Shown here in pieces: positions 61,277 to 64,000 of a stretch of 64,000 bases of DNA (position 1 is its first letter; each line of letters opens with the position of its first letter). The DNA comes from Narthecium ossifragum (taxonomy: Eukaryota; Streptophyta; Magnoliopsida; Dioscoreales; Nartheciaceae). The notes below the pieces were generated by a model. That model saw nothing but the letters and a program-made list of their open reading frames with translations. It searched no databases and was not told where the DNA came from. The stretch lies in NCBI GenBank assembly GCA_963920575.1, contig OY986973.1:682001-746000 (forward strand), written 5' to 3'. The position numbers were made by a program, and so were the translations under genes.

Positions 61277-62497
61277 CTACAACACATATAGGCTACCACA
61301 TCTCTTTCCTTTCATAACAACTATAGCACCACAACAAACTTTTAGAACTCCACCTTCAGCTGTATACCTGCATCCGTTTGCATCAAGTGTACCTAAAGAA
61401 ATTAAATTCTTTTTCAATTCAGGAACATGCCTAACCTCCGATAATGTCCTCACCATACCATCATGCATCCTTATCTTGATTGTTCCCTTGCCAACAGCCT
61501 TGCAGGCTGCATTGTTTCCCATGAGAACTAGACCACTATCCACTGATTCATAAGTGGAGAAGTAATCCTTGTAAGGACACATATGATAGGAAGAACCGCT
61601 TTCCAGAATCCACTCATCCCTACCACGGATCTGATCCTGGTTAGCAACAAGAACATCACCGATGTCTTCATGCACAACACTTGCCTCAGCAGTCTTATCA
61701 GGGTTCTGATTGTTTGGTGCTTCACGTTGTAACTTGTTCTTCAATTTATGACAGTCATCTTTCTTATGGCCATTTTTCTTGCAGTAATAACAGAAAATAT
61801 TACTAGAATCAAAATTTTTCTTGCCCCTTGACTTTGATCTAGACTTAAATCTTCTATTTTCTGAATTTCTGTCACTTTGCCTACCTCTAGCAACAAGACC
61901 CTCAGCATGAGAGCCCGAAGATTGAAAGGTAAGTTCATTATTGAGCATATCTCTAGATAGGATATCGACCTTAACCTCCTCTAAAGAAATACTCTCTTTT
62001 TCATAAGTGACAGTTTCACGAAAGTGCTTAAAGGATGGAGGAAGAGAACATAACAGCAATAAAGCCTTATCTTCATCATCAATCTTAACTTTCAAATTTT
62101 CTAAATCCATGATAATGGTATTGAAATTATCAAGATGTGATTTGATAGATGTACCTTCCGCCATACAAAGCATATATAGCTGCTGCTTAAGCCGGAGCTT
62201 ATTGGTTAAGCTCTTGGTCATGTAGAGAGATTCCAACTTCAACCAAAGAGATGCTGCTGTATCCTCCTTTGCAACCTCTCGAAGAACTTCATTGGATAAA
62301 CACAACTGGATAACAGTTAGAGCCTTCAAATCCAGTTCAATCCAATCATCATCAGAGGTGGTCACTGGTTTCTTTGAAATCCCTCCAAGAGCCTTGAACA
62401 AATTGTTCTGGACTAAAATCCCCCGCATACGAAGTTGCCATAAACTAAAACTGATCTTCCCATCAAACTTCTCAATATCAAACTTCGTTGCCATCAC
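61277..62497 (-). pseudogene. copia gag-protease segment
   Basis: 406 residues from MMATKFDIEKFDG: gag with WLKLESLYMTKSLTNKL, a zinc knuckle CYYCKKNGHKKDDC, and the protease region. The catalytic Asp of the usual DSG motif is Glu here (ILESGSSYHM, about 61593-61616), so the protease should be inactive. A stop at 61277 separates it from the integrase part, which continues in the same frame. Confidence 0.88.
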
Positions 62498-62537
62498 TCA
62501 ACACCTAATCAATCAACCTAAAGCTCTGATACCAGTT

Positions 62538-63298
62538 TGTTAGGATTAAGCCCAAGTAGATCGTCAATTGATAGGCGGTTTGGATGAAAAACAAGTGACA
62601 AACGAATATGAGAAGAAAACGAAGAAGAGAAGAAATCAATGACACACGGATTTAACGTGGAAAAACCCTTCAAAATAAAAGGTAAAAAACCACGGGCGGA
62701 GAGGAGGAATCCACTATGAACAATCAACAAAAGTACAGCCAAGTTCTTCGTCTCTGCTTTCTTCAGGAAAGAGAAAACAGAGCCCTTACAAAACCTCTCT
62801 CTAGAAAGATGAAGAATAATGACCTTAACCCTAATCTTATGATCTAGGGCTTATATATATAGACCACTACGATCCAATAGGATCTTAACGGGTTTATTCT
62901 AAAACAAACATAATAAAACCCGTTAAGTATAGTTGCCTAAAATAAAAGGTCTTCAGCATCGGGCGTCCACGGTCGACCGTCAACTTGCCACGGTCGACCG
63001 TCGTGCTTCCACGGTCGACCGTCAAGTTCCTACGGTCGACCATCATACTTGAACGGTCCATTGGCACGAATCCATCATACGCCCGCGGTCGATCCTTGCA
63101 TCGGCCGTGGGAAGTGATTTTCTTGACAGAGACGGACAGTCGATGTGGCGGTCGACCGTGACAATCTTGAGCAAGACGGTTGATGCTGCGGACGATGCTC
63201 CGATCGTCCGTGACAATCCGCGGTCGACCGTCAAGAGCCCACGGTCGACCGTGGGCTTCAGATTCTGCTGAGAAGGAGTTTTTGAGACATACTCAACA
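62538..63298 (-). repeat. 5' LTR of the copia element
   Basis: 761 bp, same termini as the partner LTR, adjacent to the tRNA-iMet-type primer-binding site. GGTCGACC palindromes lie at 62965-63255. Confidence 0.9.
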
Positions 63299-64000
63299 AA
63301 AACAATTTTCCAGGAGTACGAAAAGGTCCCCACCGGCTTGTCCTGTGATGGGTGCACCCATGTGTGCATGAGAAGAGAGAAATGGTGCAGTAGAAAAGAT
63401 TGAGCTGATTTGCTGGTGGTGGTGGTGGGGGGGGGGGGGATTCCGAGGGGGAGATTTGGTTGCTGCTCTCAAGGAGTCCTGAGTTCTTGTTTGTATATGG
63501 TTTGGTCACAAGTGCTTCACACCTCCCTCCATGAAGCTTAAGGCCAGGTGAATGTACTTAGTACCCAGAACCCTTGTGTCTTGTTCCACTTCGAGTAGAC
63601 ATCCCAGTCCTTTCTACACACTGTTTTGTGAAGCTTTCTCGCCGTGAGAAGACTAGAAGACAAGAACAAGATGGTTCCCAATATGCTAGCATACTGCTAT
63701 GGGTTGATACTCTTGTGGTATGAGAAGAAAATGTGAAGACAGAGAGAAATGCTCTGTTTTCTTACTAGCTTGTATATGAAGACCATACATGAACTTCTAT
63801 TTAACATCCCATGAGAGGAATGAGATGAGCACAAAGATAGAAAGGAAAGCTCTGTTAAAAAAGGAAATACTTTGACAGTAAATATATTGACAGCTCCAAG
63901 AGACCATTGAGGAAGCTTCAGAGGATCAACGGCTCTCCATTGATTGCTCTGTTTCTGATATTTCTGATCTGTTTGTGGCTTGTGATGCTGAAGCTTCCTT
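63299..64000. other. Right flank of the copia element
   Basis: Former distal promoter region of the gene at 56305-57309, now 6 kb away. It holds a poly-G run (63426-63440). No coding exon. Near the window end GGAAGCTTCAG (63911-63921) and CTGAAGCTTCC (63988-63998) are inverted. Confidence 0.4.

Larger units (their letters stand above)
57662..63298 (-). mobile_element. Ty1/copia retrotransposon, Tork/Tnt1-like, defective
   Basis: A full-length 5.6-kb element on the minus strand: 5' LTR 62538-63298 (761 bp), internal 58435-62537, 3' LTR 57662-58434 (773 bp). The primer-binding site TGGTATCAGAGC (62523-62534) lies three bases inside the 5' LTR. By hand the LTRs differ at 12 positions plus one 12-bp indel, so the insertion is fairly young. 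Flanks AAAAT and AAAAC are an imperfect 5-bp duplication. Gene order gag, protease, integrase, reverse transcriptase, RNase H is that of copia. Stops at 61277 and 60917, a stop near 59932 and frameshifts near 60390 and 59720 break the polyprotein. Confidence 0.92.

Noticed and set aside
63911..63998. Inverted GGAAGCTTCAG / CTGAAGCTTCC as a possible microRNA hairpin
   Set aside because: Only 11 bp pair well; the remaining arms do not align, and the sequence is cut by the window edge.
1..64000. CRISPR arrays, bacterial operons or integrated viral genes
   Set aside because: No regularly spaced identical repeats with unique spacers, and no viral hallmark genes apart from retrotransposon pol domains.

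Overview
This is a gene-poor, TE-rich piece of a flowering-plant nuclear genome. Spliceosomal introns, long AT-rich intergenic DNA, plant-only gene families (CSLC glucan synthase, AINTEGUMENTA, CDC48B) and plant retrotransposons (Cassandra TRIM, Tork-type Ty1/copia, LINEs, Tourist-like MITEs) all support this. A monocot is my guess from the general look of the CSLC and ANT proteins; this is weak.

Host protein genes, left to right: the 5' part of a CDC48B-type AAA ATPase (minus, runs off the left edge); a complete five-exon CSLC xyloglucan backbone synthase (plus); a complete eight-exon bHLH factor of the bHLH74/CIB-like group (minus); a complete nine-exon AINTEGUMENTA gene with the family's 9-bp micro-exon (minus); a two-RRM Musashi/hnRNP-like RNA-binding protein (minus); two tandem paralogous single-exon genes for small proline-rich proteins of unknown function (plus); and an unrecognised two-exon plant gene (minus), with a Ty1/copia element about 350 bp upstream of its start codon. 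These genes do not form a pathway; they are ordinary neighbours.

RNA genes: on the minus strand between 49403 and 50071 I find three C/D-box snoRNA-like genes behind a promoter with TGGGCC (site II) and telo-box motifs. One has canonical C, D', C' and D boxes, and its two guides match two adjacent stretches of the 3' part of U6 snRNA. The other two are diverged copies of each other with an 11-nt guide matching 18S rRNA and compensatory changes in their terminal stems.

Mobile DNA: two Tourist-like MITEs; a 1.08-kb hAT-type non-autonomous element with a GC-rich cargo; a foldback element; a head-to-head pair of Cassandra TRIM elements sharing a single GATAC target-site duplication, with only one LTR keeping the 5S-like block; minisatellites and inverted repeats at 28.6-30.2 kb; a 379-bp LINE 3' fragment with a 17-bp duplication; a 5'-truncated LINE at 42.5-47.7 kb split by a 2.3-kb solo LTR that has its own ACCAC duplication; and a defective copia element at 57.7-63.3 kb whose LTRs differ at 12 sites plus one 12-bp indel. 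The long stretches between genes (12.3-20.5, 31.2-37.8 and 51.6-56.3 kb) hold mostly simple repeats and no recognisable genes.
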